A stretch of 55,886 nucleotides of DNA from Bacteroidales bacterium (GCA_016937695.1 JAFGWC010000118.1:1-55886); one strand, 5' to 3'. Positions 17,622-29,645 are shown, counted from the first letter of the stretch. Numbers and translations: made by a program. Notes: generated from the sequence alone by a model not told the origin.

Positions 17622-18959
17622 ATGAAAATAGCAATAGTTGGTACAGGATATGTCGGATTAGTTTCAGGAACTTGTTTTGCTGAAACAGGAATAGATGTTG
17701 TCTGTGTTGATATTGATAAGAAAAAAATTGACAATCTCAATAAAGGGATAGTTCCAATTTATGAGCCCGGTTTGGATACAATGATTGAAAAGAATGTGAA
17801 AAACGGTCGCCTTAAATTCTCAACAAACCTAAAAGATAGCCTTGAAGGTTGCGAAGTTGTTTTTAGTGCAGTTGGCACACCACCTGATGAAGATGGAAGT
17901 GCTGATTTAAAGTATGTTATTTCTGTTGCAAGAGAATTAGGACAGCATATTAATGAATATGTTGTAATGGTAACTAAAAGCACTGTTCCTATTGGTACAG
18001 CAAAACTTGTTAATGCTGCAATTCAAGAAGAACTTGATAAAAGAGGAGTTAAAATCCCTTTTGATGTTGCTTCAAATCCTGAATTTTTAAAAGAAGGAGA
18101 TGCAATTGATGATTTTTTAAAACCAGATAGAATTGTTATTGGTATAGAATCAGAAAGAGCTGAAAAAATAATGCGTAGATTGTATAAGCCATTCCTTCTT
18201 AACAATCATCCAATATTATTTATGGATATTCCATCTGCAGAATTAACTAAATATGCAGCAAATTCTATGTTGGCTACAAAAATAAGTTTTATTAACGATA
18301 TTGCTAACTTGTGTGAAATTGTTGGAGCTGATGTTAATAATGTTAGAAGAGGTATTGGTTCTGATTCAAGAATTGGACATAAATTTATATATGCTGGTGT
18401 TGGATATGGCGGTTCTTGTTTCCCAAAAGACGTTAAAGCTTTGATTAAAACAGCTGATGAAAATAAATATTCTTTAGATATTCTTAAAGCAGTTGAAAAT
18501 GTAAATGATAGACAAAAATCTATTCTATTTGCAAAAATAAGTAAACATTTTAATCATGATTTAAAGGGTAAAACCTTTGCTATTTGGGGCTTGGCTTTTA
18601 AACCTAATACTGATGATATGCGTGAAGCACCTTCTCTTGTGCTTATAAATAAACTTATTGAAAGTGGTGCGAAAGTTAAAGTATTTGACCCAGTTGCAAT
18701 GGAAGAAACAAAACGCAAAATTGGAGGAATGGATGATAAAATATATTATGCAATCGATCCAAATGATGCTGCTATAGATGCAGATGCGCTTGTTTTAGTC
18801 ACTGAATGGAATGAATTTAGAGCATTAAATTATAAAGTCATGGAAAGGCTGCTTAATAATAAATTAATATTTGATGGAAGAAATATATACGAACCTCAAG
18901 AAATGGAAGAGTTTGGATATACTTATTATAGCATTGGTAGACCTACAATTAATGGTTAA
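17622..18959 (+). CDS. ugd: UDP-glucose 6-dehydrogenase
   Basis: 445 residues, full length. The N-terminal Rossmann motif GTGYVGLVSGTCFAETG (7-23) binds NAD, the central domain carries the catalytic cysteine Cys266 in GYGGSCFPKD, and the C-terminal UDP-binding domain has FAIWGLAFKPNTDDMREAPS and FDGRNIYEP. It oxidises UDP-glucose to UDP-glucuronate with two NAD+. The product is the substrate of the UXS enzyme encoded by the next gene. A terminator between them and a separate -7 motif for the next gene suggest independent transcription. Confidence 0.97.
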   Translation: MKIAIVGTGYVGLVSGTCFAETGIDVVCVDIDKKKIDNLNKGIVPIYEPGLDTMIEKNVKNGRLKFSTNLKDSLEGCEVVFSAVGTPPDEDGSADLKYVISVARELGQHINEYVVMVTKSTVPIGTAKLVNAAIQEELDKRGVKIPFDVASNPEFLKEGDAIDDFLKPDRIVIGIESERAEKIMRRLYKPFLLNNHPILFMDIPSAELTKYAANSMLATKISFINDIANLCEIVGADVNNVRRGIGSDSRIGHKFIYAGVGYGGSCFPKDVKALIKTADENKYSLDILKAVENVNDRQKSILFAKISKHFNHDLKGKTFAIWGLAFKPNTDDMREAPSLVLINKLIESGAKVKVFDPVAMEETKRKIGGMDDKIYYAIDPNDAAIDADALVLVTEWNEFRALNYKVMERLLNNKLIFDGRNIYEPQEMEEFGYTYYSIGRPTING

Positions 18960-18985
18960 ATTAAAAAAATTGGATCTATTTTGTG

Positions 18986-19025
18986 AAATAAGCTTGCTAT
19001 TGATAGTTAAGCTTATTTTTTTGTT
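18986..19025 (+). terminator. Terminator downstream of ugd
   Basis: Stem AAATAAGCTT/AAGCTTATTT (18986-18995 with 19009-19018) with an extra CTAT/ATAG helix in the loop, running into a T-rich tail ending near 19025. Confidence 0.8.
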
Positions 19026-19063
19026 TTGTTGATATTAATTTTAATCAGTAAAGAAATAATATT

Positions 19064-19071
19064 TACTTTTG
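19064..19071 (+). promoter_or_regulatory. -7 promoter element for the uxs-rml operon
   Basis: TACTTTTG fits TAnnTTTG and lies 51 nt before the uxs start. No well-spaced -33 element was found. Confidence 0.4.
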
Positions 19072-19122
19072 CTGATAAATTTAAAAACTAATTTCACTTT
19101 TTAAATTAACTAATTCATACTA

Positions 19123-20064
19123 ATGAAAAGAATTCTTGTTACTGGCGGTGCCGGATTTATTGGATCACACTTGTGCGAACGATTATTAGAAGAAGGTAAT
19201 GATGTAATTGCTCTTGATAATTATTTTACTGGTTCTAAATCAAATATTTTACATCTTTTAGACAATAAATATTTTGAAGTTATAAGGCACGATGTGACTA
19301 TGCCATTTTATTTAGAAGTTGATGAAATTTATAATTTAGCATGTCCTGCTTCGCCTGTTCATTATCAGCATAATGGAATCAAAACAATTAAAACATCAGT
19401 AATGGGTGCAATTAATGTTTTAGGATTGGCTAAAAGGAAAAATGCAAGAATTTTACAAGCATCAACAAGTGAAGTCTATGGTGATCCAAAAGTTCATCCT
19501 CAAACAGAAACATATTGGGGTAATGTTAATACACTTGGGCCAAGAGCTTGTTACGACGAAGGAAAACGCTGTGCTGAAACTCTTTTTGTTAATTATCAAA
19601 CTCAAAACAATGTTGATATTAAAATAATTAGAATTTTTAACACTTATGGACCCAGAATGCATCCTAACGATGGGAGAGTGGTTTCAAATTTTATAATTCA
19701 AGCTCTTAAGGGTGATGATATTACAATTTATGGAGATGGTAGCCAGACAAGAAGTTTTCAATATGTAGATGATCTTGTTGAAGGTATGATTAGAATGATG
19801 AAAACTGAAAAAGGTTTTTCCGGTCCTGTAAATATTGGCAATCCTAATGAGTTTACTATCAAGCAATTGGCTGAAACTATAATAACTCTTACAAAATCTA
19901 AATCTAAATTAATTTATTTTCCTTTACCTCAAGATGATCCTAGCCAGAGACAACCTGATATTTCATTAGCAAAAAAAAGGCTGAAGGGTTGGGAACCAAA
20001 AATTCAGCTTGAAGAAGGACTTGTAAAGACTATAGAGTATTTTAAATCTACGTTAAATATATAA
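19123..20064 (+). CDS. UDP-glucuronate decarboxylase (UDP-xylose synthase, UXS)
   Basis: 313 residues, an extended SDR-family NAD enzyme. The Rossmann motif [10 protein letters not shown] (7-16) is followed by [11 protein letters not shown], which is characteristic of UXS, and the catalytic pair Tyr144/Lys148 in [17 protein letters not shown] and the [17 protein letters not shown] segment are also typical of UXS proteins. It converts UDP-glucuronate, the product of Ugd encoded just upstream, to UDP-xylose. It is not RmlB: that family has a different catalytic Asp-Glu pair and length near 350. It heads a four-gene operon with gaps of 6-13 nt to rmlA, rmlC and rmlD. Confidence 0.93.
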   Translation: MKRILVTGGAGFIGSHLCERLLEEGNDVIALDNYFTGSKSNILHLLDNKYFEVIRHDVTMPFYLEVDEIYNLACPASPVHYQHNGIKTIKTSVMGAINVLGLAKRKNARILQASTSEVYGDPKVHPQTETYWGNVNTLGPRACYDEGKRCAETLFVNYQTQNNVDIKIIRIFNTYGPRMHPNDGRVVSNFIIQALKGDDITIYGDGSQTRSFQYVDDLVEGMIRMMKTEKGFSGPVNIGNPNEFTIKQLAETIITLTKSKSKLIYFPLPQDDPSQRQPDISLAKKRLKGWEPKIQLEEGLVKTIEYFKSTLNI

Positions 20065-20077
20065 TAAAAAGAATACA

Positions 20078-20965
20078 ATGAAAGGTATTATTTTAGCTGG
20101 AGGATCAGGAACAAGACTATATCCTCTAACAAAAAGTATTTCAAAACAAATAATTCCAATTTATGATAAGCCGATGATATACTATCCGCTTTCAACTTTA
20201 ATGCTGGCCGGAATAAAAGAAATTTTGATAATATCTACACCAAAAGATATAAATCTTTATAAAGAATTGCTTGAAGATGGCTCTCAAATTGGTATAAAAC
20301 TTAGCTATGCTGAACAACCATCTCCAGATGGATTAGCTCAGGCCTTTATAATTGGAGAAGATTTTGTTGGTAATGATAATGTTTGTCTTATTCTTGGTGA
20401 TAATTTATATTATGGCTACGGGTTTCAGAAAACTTTAATGCAGGCTGCTGATATAAAAGATGGCGCAATTGTTTTCGGATATTTTGTTAAAGACCCTGAA
20501 AGATATGGTGTTGCAGAATTTGATGATTTTGGAAAAGTTTTAAGTATCGAAGAAAAACCTGCAAATCCTAAATCTAATTATGCTATTACTGGATTGTACT
20601 TTTATAGTAATGATGTAGTTGAAAAAGCAAAATCATTAAAGCCATCAAAAAGAGGAGAATTAGAAATTACTGATTTAAACAGAATATTTTTAAACCAAAA
20701 CAGATTAAAAGTTGAATTGTTGGGAAGAGGAATGGCCTGGTTGGATACAGGAACTCATGAAAGTTTATTAAAAGCTTCTAATTTTATTGCAACAATAGAA
20801 TACAGACAAGGCTTGAAAGTAGCTTGTATTGAAGAAATAGCATATCACAAAAAGTTTATTGATAAAACTCAGTTATTGAAAATAGCAGAGTCAATGAAAA
20901 ATAATCAATATGGAGAATACCTTTTTTATATTGCTGAAGGAAAAGTCAAAACATTTGATTATTAG
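20078..20965 (+). CDS. rmlA: Glucose-1-phosphate thymidylyltransferase RmlA
   Basis: 295 residues, the standard RmlA length. The start [18 protein letters not shown], then [34 protein letters not shown] (catalytic-site aspartate), the [19 protein letters not shown] segment and [16 protein letters not shown] are all diagnostic. It makes dTDP-glucose from dTTP and glucose-1-phosphate, the first step of dTDP-L-rhamnose synthesis for surface polysaccharides. It follows uxs by 13 nt. Confidence 0.97.
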   Translation: MKGIILAGGSGTRLYPLTKSISKQIIPIYDKPMIYYPLSTLMLAGIKEILIISTPKDINLYKELLEDGSQIGIKLSYAEQPSPDGLAQAFIIGEDFVGNDNVCLILGDNLYYGYGFQKTLMQAADIKDGAIVFGYFVKDPERYGVAEFDDFGKVLSIEEKPANPKSNYAITGLYFYSNDVVEKAKSLKPSKRGELEITDLNRIFLNQNRLKVELLGRGMAWLDTGTHESLLKASNFIATIEYRQGLKVACIEEIAYHKKFIDKTQLLKIAESMKNNQYGEYLFYIAEGKVKTFDY

Positions 20966-20971
20966 TATATT

Positions 20972-21520
20972 ATGAAAATTACTGAAACATTTATTGACAG
21001 TTTAAAAATAATTGAGCCAAGGGTTTTTGAAGATGGGCGAGGTTATTTTTTTGAAAGTTATAGTAAAGAAAAGTTTGAACAAAACAATATATTTTGCGAT
21101 TTTGTACAAGATAATGAATCATTTTCAACTTTTGGTGTTATAAGAGGATTGCATTATCAGCTAGAGCCTTATGCTCAAACTAAACTCCTAAGAGTTGTTT
21201 TTGGTAAAATATTAGATGTTGCTGTTGATTTGCGCAAAAATTCGCCAACTTTTGGAAAGCATTTTTCAATTGAACTTTCATCAGATAATAAAAAACAATT
21301 ATTTATACCAAAAGGTTTTGCTCATGGATTCTCTGTTTTAAGTGAAACTGTTATTGTTAACTATAAATGTGATTCTTTTTATAATAAAGATGCAGAATCA
21401 GGAATCTTTTTCGCTGACAAGGATATTAATATTGACTGGCACTTAGCTGAAAAATATATTAGTTTATCGGAGAAAGATAGATTGTTGCCATTATTAAAAG
21501 ATTCTATTTTAAATTTATAA
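20972..21520 (+). CDS. rmlC: dTDP-4-dehydrorhamnose 3,5-epimerase RmlC
   Basis: 182 residues, a complete cupin epimerase. The catalytic base is His61 in IRGLHYQ and the acid Tyr131 in NYKCDSFYN; Arg23/Phe26 in FEDGRGYFFESY and the QDNESFS loop shape the dTDP pocket. It acts on dTDP-4-keto-6-deoxyglucose. It starts 6 nt after rmlA and ends 9 nt before rmlD. Confidence 0.97.
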   Translation: MKITETFIDSLKIIEPRVFEDGRGYFFESYSKEKFEQNNIFCDFVQDNESFSTFGVIRGLHYQLEPYAQTKLLRVVFGKILDVAVDLRKNSPTFGKHFSIELSSDNKKQLFIPKGFAHGFSVLSETVIVNYKCDSFYNKDAESGIFFADKDINIDWHLAEKYISLSEKDRLLPLLKDSILNL

Positions 21521-21529
21521 CAAAATAAC

Positions 21530-22387
21530 ATGAATATTTTAATTACAGGTGCAAACGGACAACTAGGAAAAGCTCTTAATAATGTTCTAAAATCTGATAT
21601 TGAAAATGAAGTTTTTGCTACTGATATAGATATACTAGATATTTGCAAACAAGCTGATGTTGAACAGTTTATAAAAAGCAACTCCATTGATATTATAGTT
21701 AATTGTGCAGCATATACAGCGGTTGATAAAGCCGAAAACGATAGCGATAATGCATTTTTGCTTAATTCAACAGCACCAACAAATTTAGCAAAAGAAGCAA
21801 AAAAAGCAGGAATAAGTTACATAACAATCTCAACAGATTATGTTTTTGATGGAAAGGCATTTAAACCGTTAACTGAAGATGATATTACAAATCCGTTATC
21901 TGTTTATGGCAAATCAAAGCTTGAAGGTGAAAAACAAGTTTTAAAAGCAAATCCAAATTCTATAATTATCAGAACTTCTTGGCTTTATTCGAGTTATGGT
22001 AATAATTTTGTTAAAACGATAACAAAAATAGCCAAACAGAACGATACAATTAGAGTAGTCTCAGATCAGATTGGAAGTCCAACTAATGCAAAAAATTTGG
22101 CGGAAGCTATATTTGAAATTATGAAATTTCTAAAAAATAATACTGATAAGTCATATGGTGGAATATATCATTATTCCAATGAAGGTGTTTGTAGTTGGTA
22201 TGATTTTGCAAAAGCAATTTTAGAATTTCAAAATATTAAAACTAATGTTATAGCAGTTAGTTCAGACGATTTTAAAACAATTGCAAAGAGGCCATATTAT
22301 AGTGTTCTTAACAAGAAAAAAATAAAAGAGGTTTTTAATCTAGAAATTCCTCATTGGCAAGAAAGTTTAAAGGCTAATTTATTGTAG
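21530..22387 (+). CDS. rmlD: dTDP-4-dehydrorhamnose reductase RmlD
   Basis: 285 residues, full length. The N-terminal TGANGQLGKAL (6-16) binds the cofactor, NCAAYTAVDKAE is the family hallmark, STDYVFDG follows, and the catalytic Tyr126/Lys130 pair lies in SVYGKSKLEGE. It reduces the RmlC product to dTDP-L-rhamnose. It is the last gene of the uxs-rmlACD operon. The intervening dehydratase RmlB is not encoded in the window and must be elsewhere. Confidence 0.97.
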   Translation: MNILITGANGQLGKALNNVLKSDIENEVFATDIDILDICKQADVEQFIKSNSIDIIVNCAAYTAVDKAENDSDNAFLLNSTAPTNLAKEAKKAGISYITISTDYVFDGKAFKPLTEDDITNPLSVYGKSKLEGEKQVLKANPNSIIIRTSWLYSSYGNNFVKTITKIAKQNDTIRVVSDQIGSPTNAKNLAEAIFEIMKFLKNNTDKSYGGIYHYSNEGVCSWYDFAKAILEFQNIKTNVIAVSSDDFKTIAKRPYYSVLNKKKIKEVFNLEIPHWQESLKANLL

Positions 22388-22390
22388 ATT

Positions 22391-22428
22391 CTAATTTAAT
22401 ATAAAAATAGTTTCATATATTAAATTAG
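22391..22428 (+). terminator. AT-rich inverted repeat after rmlD
   Basis: A 12-bp perfect dyad CTAATTTAATAT/ATATTAAATTAG (22391-22402 with 22417-22428) begins 3 nt after the rmlD stop. There is no T run after it, so it is at best a weak terminator or an mRNA 3'-end stabiliser. Confidence 0.4.
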
Positions 22429-22510
22429 TGTAACATGTTAATTTACTGCATTATATATTTAGTTTTCTCGTTTTTTGTCTAGATTTTCTAAAAAAAAAAT
22501 AAATAAACAT

Positions 22511-22542
22511 TTTGCAATATTAATTAATATGTTGTATCTTTA
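22511..22542 (+). promoter_or_regulatory. Promoter of a candidate small RNA
   Basis: TTTG (22511-22514), a 20-nt spacer and TATCTTTA (22535-22542) fit the Bacteroidota -33/-7 consensus except for the last base. The predicted start is near 22548, and no gene-sized ORF begins before the terminator at 22647. Confidence 0.6.
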
Positions 22543-22547
22543 CATAG

Positions 22548-22677
22548 AAATTAAAAAATGTTTGTTGCATTATTGAGGGATAAGTGCAACTGTGGTTAAC
22601 ATTAGGTTAATTTTAATTTTAGGGTTAAACATTGATTTTTGGGATTGGCTGCAACTTAGTTGCAGCCTTTCTTTTTG
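22548..22677 (+). ncRNA. Candidate small RNA (~130 nt) with own promoter and intrinsic terminator
   Basis: The segment begins just after a consensus promoter and ends with a strong intrinsic terminator: GGCTGCAAC (22647-22655), loop TTA, GTTGCAGCC (22659-22667), then TTTCTTTTT. Inside, a 5' hairpin GTTGCA/TGCAAC (22564-22569 with 22585-22590) precedes an unpaired stretch carrying three GGTTAA-type motifs (around 22594, 22605 and 22623). The only ORF is 13 codons (from 22558) and looks accidental. GTTGCA of the first hairpin could also pair with TGCAAC of the terminator, so a leader attenuator for the downstream nuclease gene is an alternative, but that gene has its own promoter motif. No known RNA family was recognised. 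Confidence 0.5.
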
Positions 22678-22698
22678 TATATTATTTCTAAATTTGAG

Positions 22699-22727
22699 TT
22701 GATTAATTAAAATTTTAAATAAATTTG
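22699..22727 (+). promoter_or_regulatory. Promoter of the EEP nuclease gene
   Basis: TTG (22699-22701), an 18-nt spacer and TAAATTTG (22720-22727). It overlaps an upstream TTG codon of the nuclease frame (22725), so the ATG at 22752 must be the real start. Confidence 0.55.
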
Positions 22728-22751
22728 TTCTTACTTTTTATAATCATTAAT

Positions 22752-23801
22752 ATGAAACCATTCTATATTATTTTATTTGCTGCAATTTTTTTTCTAGGAT
22801 TTAGTCTTTATGCTTACTCTCAAAATTCAAAATATAAAAAAGACAATAAATTTACACTTGCTTTTTATAATGTTGAAAATTTATTTGATACAATTAATAA
22901 TCCTCAAAAAAAAGATGAAGAGTTTTTACCTGAGAGTGATAAAAAATGGACAACGAAAAGATATTGGCAAAAAATCAATAATTTGTCTAAAGTAATTTCA
23001 TCAATAAATCTAAATGGATTACCTGAAATTGTTGGACTATGCGAAGTTGAGAATAAATCAGTGTTACAAGATTTAGTAAATTCAGAATTGCTAAAGCCAG
23101 GTGATTATCAAATAATTCATGAAGAAAGCGATGACATTAGAGGAATTGATGTTGCATTAATTTTCAGAAAAGAGAAATTTACTTATATCAGTCACGAAGT
23201 GCATAAAGTTAAATTCACAAAAGACCCTGATTATACAACTAGAGATATATTGTATGTTAAAGGCAAATTAAATAATAATGAAATATTGCACGTTTTTGTT
23301 AATCATTGGAGTTCAAGAAGAGAAGGTGTTGAAGAGACTGAAATTAAAAGAATTGATGCAGCAAAAGTTTTGAGAGAAAAAGTTGATAATTTATTGAAAA
23401 AAGATAAAAATGCAAAAATATTTATTATGGGTGATTTTAATGATGAACCTACAAATAATAGTTTAAATATAGTCCTAAACGCAACAAATAACCAAAGAAC
23501 AACTAATTTTTTAGAATTGTATAACTTGATGTATGATAAGCATTTAAATAAAGTTGGCTCATATAACCATAGAGGTGAATGGAATATGATCGATAATTTA
23601 ATTATTTCCCAAAGTTTATTGAAAAGCAAAATAGGTTATGTCGTTTCAACCGATGGAGGACAGGTTTTTAAAGAAAGATGGATGATGTTTGATAATAAAA
23701 AAACTGGCCAGCTTACACCAAGCAAAAGTTATGGAGGACCTCAATATTATGGTGGATATAGTGATCATTTTCCTGTTTTTGTAACATTGAAAAATAATTA
23801 A
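22752..23801 (+). CDS. Secreted endonuclease/exonuclease/phosphatase-family protein
   Basis: 349 residues from the ATG at 22752. The frame extends nine codons upstream to a TTG that lies inside the -7 promoter element, so the ATG is preferred. A signal peptide spans about residues 1-24 (hydrophobic core then YAYSQN). The EEP fold shows FYNVENLFDT, the metal-binding glutamate in VGLCEVENKSVL, VNHWSSRREG, MGDFNDEPTN and the final YSDHFPVFV with the catalytic Asp-His pair. Relatives are secreted nucleases or phosphoesterases of Bacteroidota; the substrate is unknown, and extracellular DNA or RNA is plausible. It is followed 32 nt later by uvrB in the same direction. Confidence 0.9.
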   Translation: MKPFYIILFAAIFFLGFSLYAYSQNSKYKKDNKFTLAFYNVENLFDTINNPQKKDEEFLPESDKKWTTKRYWQKINNLSKVISSINLNGLPEIVGLCEVENKSVLQDLVNSELLKPGDYQIIHEESDDIRGIDVALIFRKEKFTYISHEVHKVKFTKDPDYTTRDILYVKGKLNNNEILHVFVNHWSSRREGVEETEIKRIDAAKVLREKVDNLLKKDKNAKIFIMGDFNDEPTNNSLNIVLNATNNQRTTNFLELYNLMYDKHLNKVGSYNHRGEWNMIDNLIISQSLLKSKIGYVVSTDGGQVFKERWMMFDNKKTGQLTPSKSYGGPQYYGGYSDHFPVFVTLKNN

Positions 23802-23833
23802 TTAAACTTAAAATTTGAATTTTATCTCTATAA

Positions 23834-25852
<2,019 letters not shown>

Positions 25853-25884
25853 AAAAGCGGTTTAAAATTTTAAAACCGCTTTTT
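25853..25884. terminator. Bidirectional terminator between uvrB and yidC
   Basis: Stem AAAAGCGGTTT/AAACCGCTTTT (25853-25863 with 25873-25883) with A and T tails on the two sides, immediately after the uvrB stop; the convergent yidC stop is 28 nt away. Confidence 0.85.
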
Positions 25885-25911
25885 GTTTGATTATGTGTAA
25901 ATAATGTAATA

Positions 25912-27831
25912 TTATTTCTTTTTACCTTGAATTGCTTTTTGCTGTTTTGCAATATCTTCTAATTTTGATTGAAATCTTGATTTCTTTTTAGGTTTCTTTT
26001 TATTAGCATTTAATTTTGCAAGAACAGCTTCATCATCCACAAAATTTCTAATAACAATAGTCTGTCCAATAGTAATTACATTTGATAAGAAATAGTAATA
26101 ACTTAAACCGGCAGAATAATTATTAAACCAAAATAGCATCATAACAGGCATCATATACATCATAGTTTTCATGCCCGGCATTTGAGAGCTAGAGCCTTGC
26201 ATTTGACTACTATTTAATTTAGTGCTAAATACCATAGAAATAGCCATTAATACTGTAAATAAACTCACATGGTCGCCGTATTGCCAAATTGTAAATGGTA
26301 ATTGCAAAATAGAATCATATGATGATAAATCTTGCGCCCATAAAAATGATTGCTGTCTAAGTTCTATGGATGCAGGAAAAAATCGGTACATAGCTATTAA
26401 TATTGGCATTTGTAAAGCCATTGGTATGCAACCACCCATTGGATTAACGCCGGCTTTTCGATATAAAGCCATGGTAGCTTGTTGACGCTCCATTGCTTTT
26501 TCTTTTGGGATTTTTTCATTTATTTCATCAATTTGAGGTTTTAATACTCGCATTTTCGCCGATGAAGCAAATGATTTATAGGTTAGTGGAAAAAGTACTA
26601 ATTTAATAAGCAAGGTCATTACTAAAATTATAATACCGTAATTAGACATAAATCCACCCAAAAAGTTGAATAAAGGAATAATTGCAAACCTATTTATCCA
26701 ACCAAAAATGCCCCAGCCAAGTGGAATCATTTTTTGAAGGTTTAAATCGTCATCATCGGCAACATGAAGATTTTTTAATGTTTTATATTTATTTGGACCA
26801 TAATAAAAAGAAAATTCCAAAGTTTCGTCATTTTTCCCTTCGAAAGGTAAACTTATATTAGCATCAAATCTTTTTAAATATTCCTCAGAATCAGTAGCTT
26901 TTTGCTGTTCTAATTTAGCGTTTAGCATAAATGATTTTGAAATTAGGACTGATGAAAAGAATTGATGTTTAAAAGCGACCCACTTAACTCTAGTTGTTAA
27001 TGTTTTTTCATCATGGTCTGAAGTTTCAGAAAGATAGTCAACTTCATCCTGATAATATTTCCAATATATTCCTGTGTTTTGATCTTCCCAATCTCTGCCT
27101 TTTTCTAAACCTAAAACGTTTGTATGCCAAGTCATATCAATATAATTCACATCAGATGCAATCAAATTGTCCATTCCTACAAAGTGAATATTAAAATCAA
27201 CCATATAGCTATTAGGCTTTAAGGTGTATACGTATTCAATATATTTGTTATCGCCGGCTTTAAGTCTCATTTTTAAAGAGCGTTCACCGGTTGATGCATC
27301 AATAATCGAATCACTTATTTCAGGTTCAAAAAATAAATTATTTGTTGATATTCTTCTATTTTCAGCAAAAAAGTTTAATCCAAAAACAGTTTCATCACCA
27401 TCGAAAAGCAAAAGAGGTAAAGAATCGTGTCGCAAATAATTTTTAAGTTCAACAGAATAAGGTCTGCCGCCTTTATTATAAACTTTAAGTCTTATTAATT
27501 CGTTTTCGATTACAATAAATTTTTCTTCTCCAAATGCTGATTCGCCAAAAGAACCAAATCTTTCTTTTATTTTTGATATTTTAGCAGTATCTGTTTCAAT
27601 CGAATCATTTAATTCTTCAATTGTTGTTTTATTAGTTACTTGATTTAATTCATTAGAATAATCAGCTGCTTTTTGTTTTTCTATTTCTTCATTAATGTTT
27701 CTTATTGAATCGTTTTTTAAACGTTCTTGTCTTGCAGCCTCAATTTCTTTTTCGCTTGGTTTGGTATATATACTATATATAATTAAAATAACTACAATCA
27801 GTATTATACCAAAAGTTTGATTTTTATCCAT
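25912..27831 (-). CDS. yidC: Membrane protein insertase YidC
   Basis: 639 residues, the long Gram-negative form. An N-terminal transmembrane helix (about 5-23) is followed by a charged linker, a large periplasmic P1 beta domain (~90-365) and the five-helix Oxa1 core. The core includes YGIIILVMTLLIKLVLFPLT, the cytoplasmic hairpin with KMRVLKPQIDEINEKIPKEK, MGGCIPMALQMPILIAMYRFFP and SYYYFLSNVITIGQT. The tail is lysine-rich (KKKPKKKSRFQ), as in proteins that touch the ribosome. It inserts and folds inner-membrane proteins with or without SecYEG. It lies 101 nt downstream of pyrG on the same strand. Confidence 0.97.
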   Translation of the reverse strand: MDKNQTFGIILIVVILIIYSIYTKPSEKEIEAARQERLKNDSIRNINEEIEKQKAADYSNELNQVTNKTTIEELNDSIETDTAKISKIKERFGSFGESAFGEEKFIVIENELIRLKVYNKGGRPYSVELKNYLRHDSLPLLLFDGDETVFGLNFFAENRRISTNNLFFEPEISDSIIDASTGERSLKMRLKAGDNKYIEYVYTLKPNSYMVDFNIHFVGMDNLIASDVNYIDMTWHTNVLGLEKGRDWEDQNTGIYWKYYQDEVDYLSETSDHDEKTLTTRVKWVAFKHQFFSSVLISKSFMLNAKLEQQKATDSEEYLKRFDANISLPFEGKNDETLEFSFYYGPNKYKTLKNLHVADDDDLNLQKMIPLGWGIFGWINRFAIIPLFNFLGGFMSNYGIIILVMTLLIKLVLFPLTYKSFASSAKMRVLKPQIDEINEKIPKEKAMERQQATMALYRKAGVNPMGGCIPMALQMPILIAMYRFFPASIELRQQSFLWAQDLSSYDSILQLPFTIWQYGDHVSLFTVLMAISMVFSTKLNSSQMQGSSSQMPGMKTMMYMMPVMMLFWFNNYSAGLSYYYFLSNVITIGQTIVIRNFVDDEAVLAKLNANKKKPKKKSRFQSKLEDIAKQQKAIQGKKK

Positions 27832-27932
27832 TACTTTATACTTTTATTTAGCTCGTTGTTTACTATTCTTTTTTTGATTTAATGTTTTTTTTGAATTGAA
27901 GTTTTGATTCTTATGCTTTAATTAATAAGTTT

Positions 27933-29621
27933 TTATAGATTGCTATTGGCTTTTTCTACTTTTCTCTTTTCGTTATTCTCTTTATTGTCAAATGCAGCTT
28001 TAACAAATTCAACAAAAACAGGATGAGGATTAATAACTGTACTTTTGTATTCAGGATGAAACTGAACACCAACAAACCAAGGGTGGTTTTCAATTTCAAT
28101 TATTTCAACTAATTGACTTTCAGGGTTTATACCTGTAAATTTCATTCCTTGTTTTTCAAAATCATCAATATATTTATTGTTGAATTCATATCTATGTCTG
28201 TGTCTTTCGTTTATTAGTTCTTCATTATATGCTGAAAATAGTTTTGATTCTTTATTTAACATACAAGGATATGAGCCTAATCTCATAGTTCCACCAACAT
28301 TAGTTACAGTTTTTTGTTCTTCCATCAAATCAATAACAGGATAAGGAGTGTTAGAGTCCATTTCTGTAGAATGTGCATCGGCTAAATTCATTACATTTCT
28401 AGCAAAATCGATTACTGCGCACTGCATTCCAAGGCAAATTCCTAAAAAAGGTATTTTATTTTCGCGTGCATATTTGGATGATTTAATTTTTCCTTCAATT
28501 CCTCTGTGTCCAAATCCAGGTGCTATTAATATTCCATCAACATTATTTAAATAGTTGTCAATAGTTTTGCTCGTAATTTTTTCAGCATTAATCCAAACAA
28601 TTTCCACTTTCAACTCGTTTTTTGCTCCAGCATGCACAAAGGATTCAATAATTGATTTGTATGCATCGTGAAGTTCTATGTATTTGCCTACTAGTCCAAT
28701 TTTTACAATTTTTTTAGACCTTTTCATTTTAGCAAGAAATTCTTTCCAATCTTTCAAATCAGTTCTTTCAAGAGTTGTGAAACCAAGTTTTTTAAGTACT
28801 TGAATATCAAGCTCTTCTTCTTGCATTAAAATAGGAACTTCATAAATTGTAGAAACGTCTATAGATTCGATAACCGATTTAATATCAACATTACAGAATC
28901 TTGCAACTTTTGATTTTATATCATCAGTAATTTTCTTTTCTGTTCTAAGTACCAGAATATCAGGTTGAACACCATTTTCAAGTAAAAGTTTTACAGAGTG
29001 CTGAGTTGGTTTTGTTTTTAATTCACCAGAAGCTGCAAGAAAAGGGACTAAAGTTAAATGAATAACTATACTAGAACCCGGCATTTCCCATCTTAATTGT
29101 CTTACAGCTTCAATGTATGGTGTAGATTCAATATCGCCAACAGTTCCGCCGATTTCAGTAATTACAAAATCGTATTTGTATTTATTGCCAAGAATTTTAA
29201 TTCTATGTTTAATTTCATCGGTAATATGTGGAACTACTTGAACTGTTTTTCCTAAATAGTCTCCTTTTCTTTCTTTGTTAATAACGGATAAATAAATTTT
29301 TCCGGTAGTTACATTATTCGCTTGGGAAGTAGGTTTGTTCAAAAATCTTTCATAGTGGCCTAAGTCTAAATCAGTTTCTGCTCCATCGTCTGTAACATAG
29401 CATTCTCCATGTTCATATGGATTCAAAGTTCCTGGGTCAATATTGATATATGGATCCAATTTTTGAATTGTAACAGAATATCCTCTTGATTGCAATAATT
29501 TTGCAAGCGAAGCTGATATTATACCTTTTCCTAGCGATGAACTAACTCCTCCGGTAACGAATATGTATTTTGTTTTAGACAAAATGCTTAGTTTTAATTT
29601 AAATATTGTTTGAATTTTCAA
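27933..29621 (-). CDS. pyrG: CTP synthase
   Basis: 562 residues from the ATG at 29621. The amidoligase domain begins [17 protein letters not shown] with the ATP P-loop, then [21 protein letters not shown] and [11 protein letters not shown]. The glutaminase domain has GFGHRG, the nucleophile cysteine in FLGICLGMQ and the catalytic histidine/glutamate in [10 protein letters not shown]. It makes CTP from UTP, ATP and glutamine. Most homologs begin (M)SKTKYIF; the corresponding codon here is a TTG at 29582-29580, so the true start may be that TTG rather than the ATG 13 codons upstream. There is a 20-residue polar C-terminal tail. It is 24 nt behind the DUF349 gene. Confidence 0.97.
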   Translation of the reverse strand: MKIQTIFKLKLSILSKTKYIFVTGGVSSSLGKGIISASLAKLLQSRGYSVTIQKLDPYINIDPGTLNPYEHGECYVTDDGAETDLDLGHYERFLNKPTSQANNVTTGKIYLSVINKERKGDYLGKTVQVVPHITDEIKHRIKILGNKYKYDFVITEIGGTVGDIESTPYIEAVRQLRWEMPGSSIVIHLTLVPFLAASGELKTKPTQHSVKLLLENGVQPDILVLRTEKKITDDIKSKVARFCNVDIKSVIESIDVSTIYEVPILMQEEELDIQVLKKLGFTTLERTDLKDWKEFLAKMKRSKKIVKIGLVGKYIELHDAYKSIIESFVHAGAKNELKVEIVWINAEKITSKTIDNYLNNVDGILIAPGFGHRGIEGKIKSSKYARENKIPFLGICLGMQCAVIDFARNVMNLADAHSTEMDSNTPYPVIDLMEEQKTVTNVGGTMRLGSYPCMLNKESKLFSAYNEELINERHRHRYEFNNKYIDDFEKQGMKFTGINPESQLVEIIEIENHPWFVGVQFHPEYKSTVINPHPVFVEFVKAAFDNKENNEKRKVEKANSNL

Positions 29622-29645
29622 TTAATAATTTAAAAATTTATTGAA

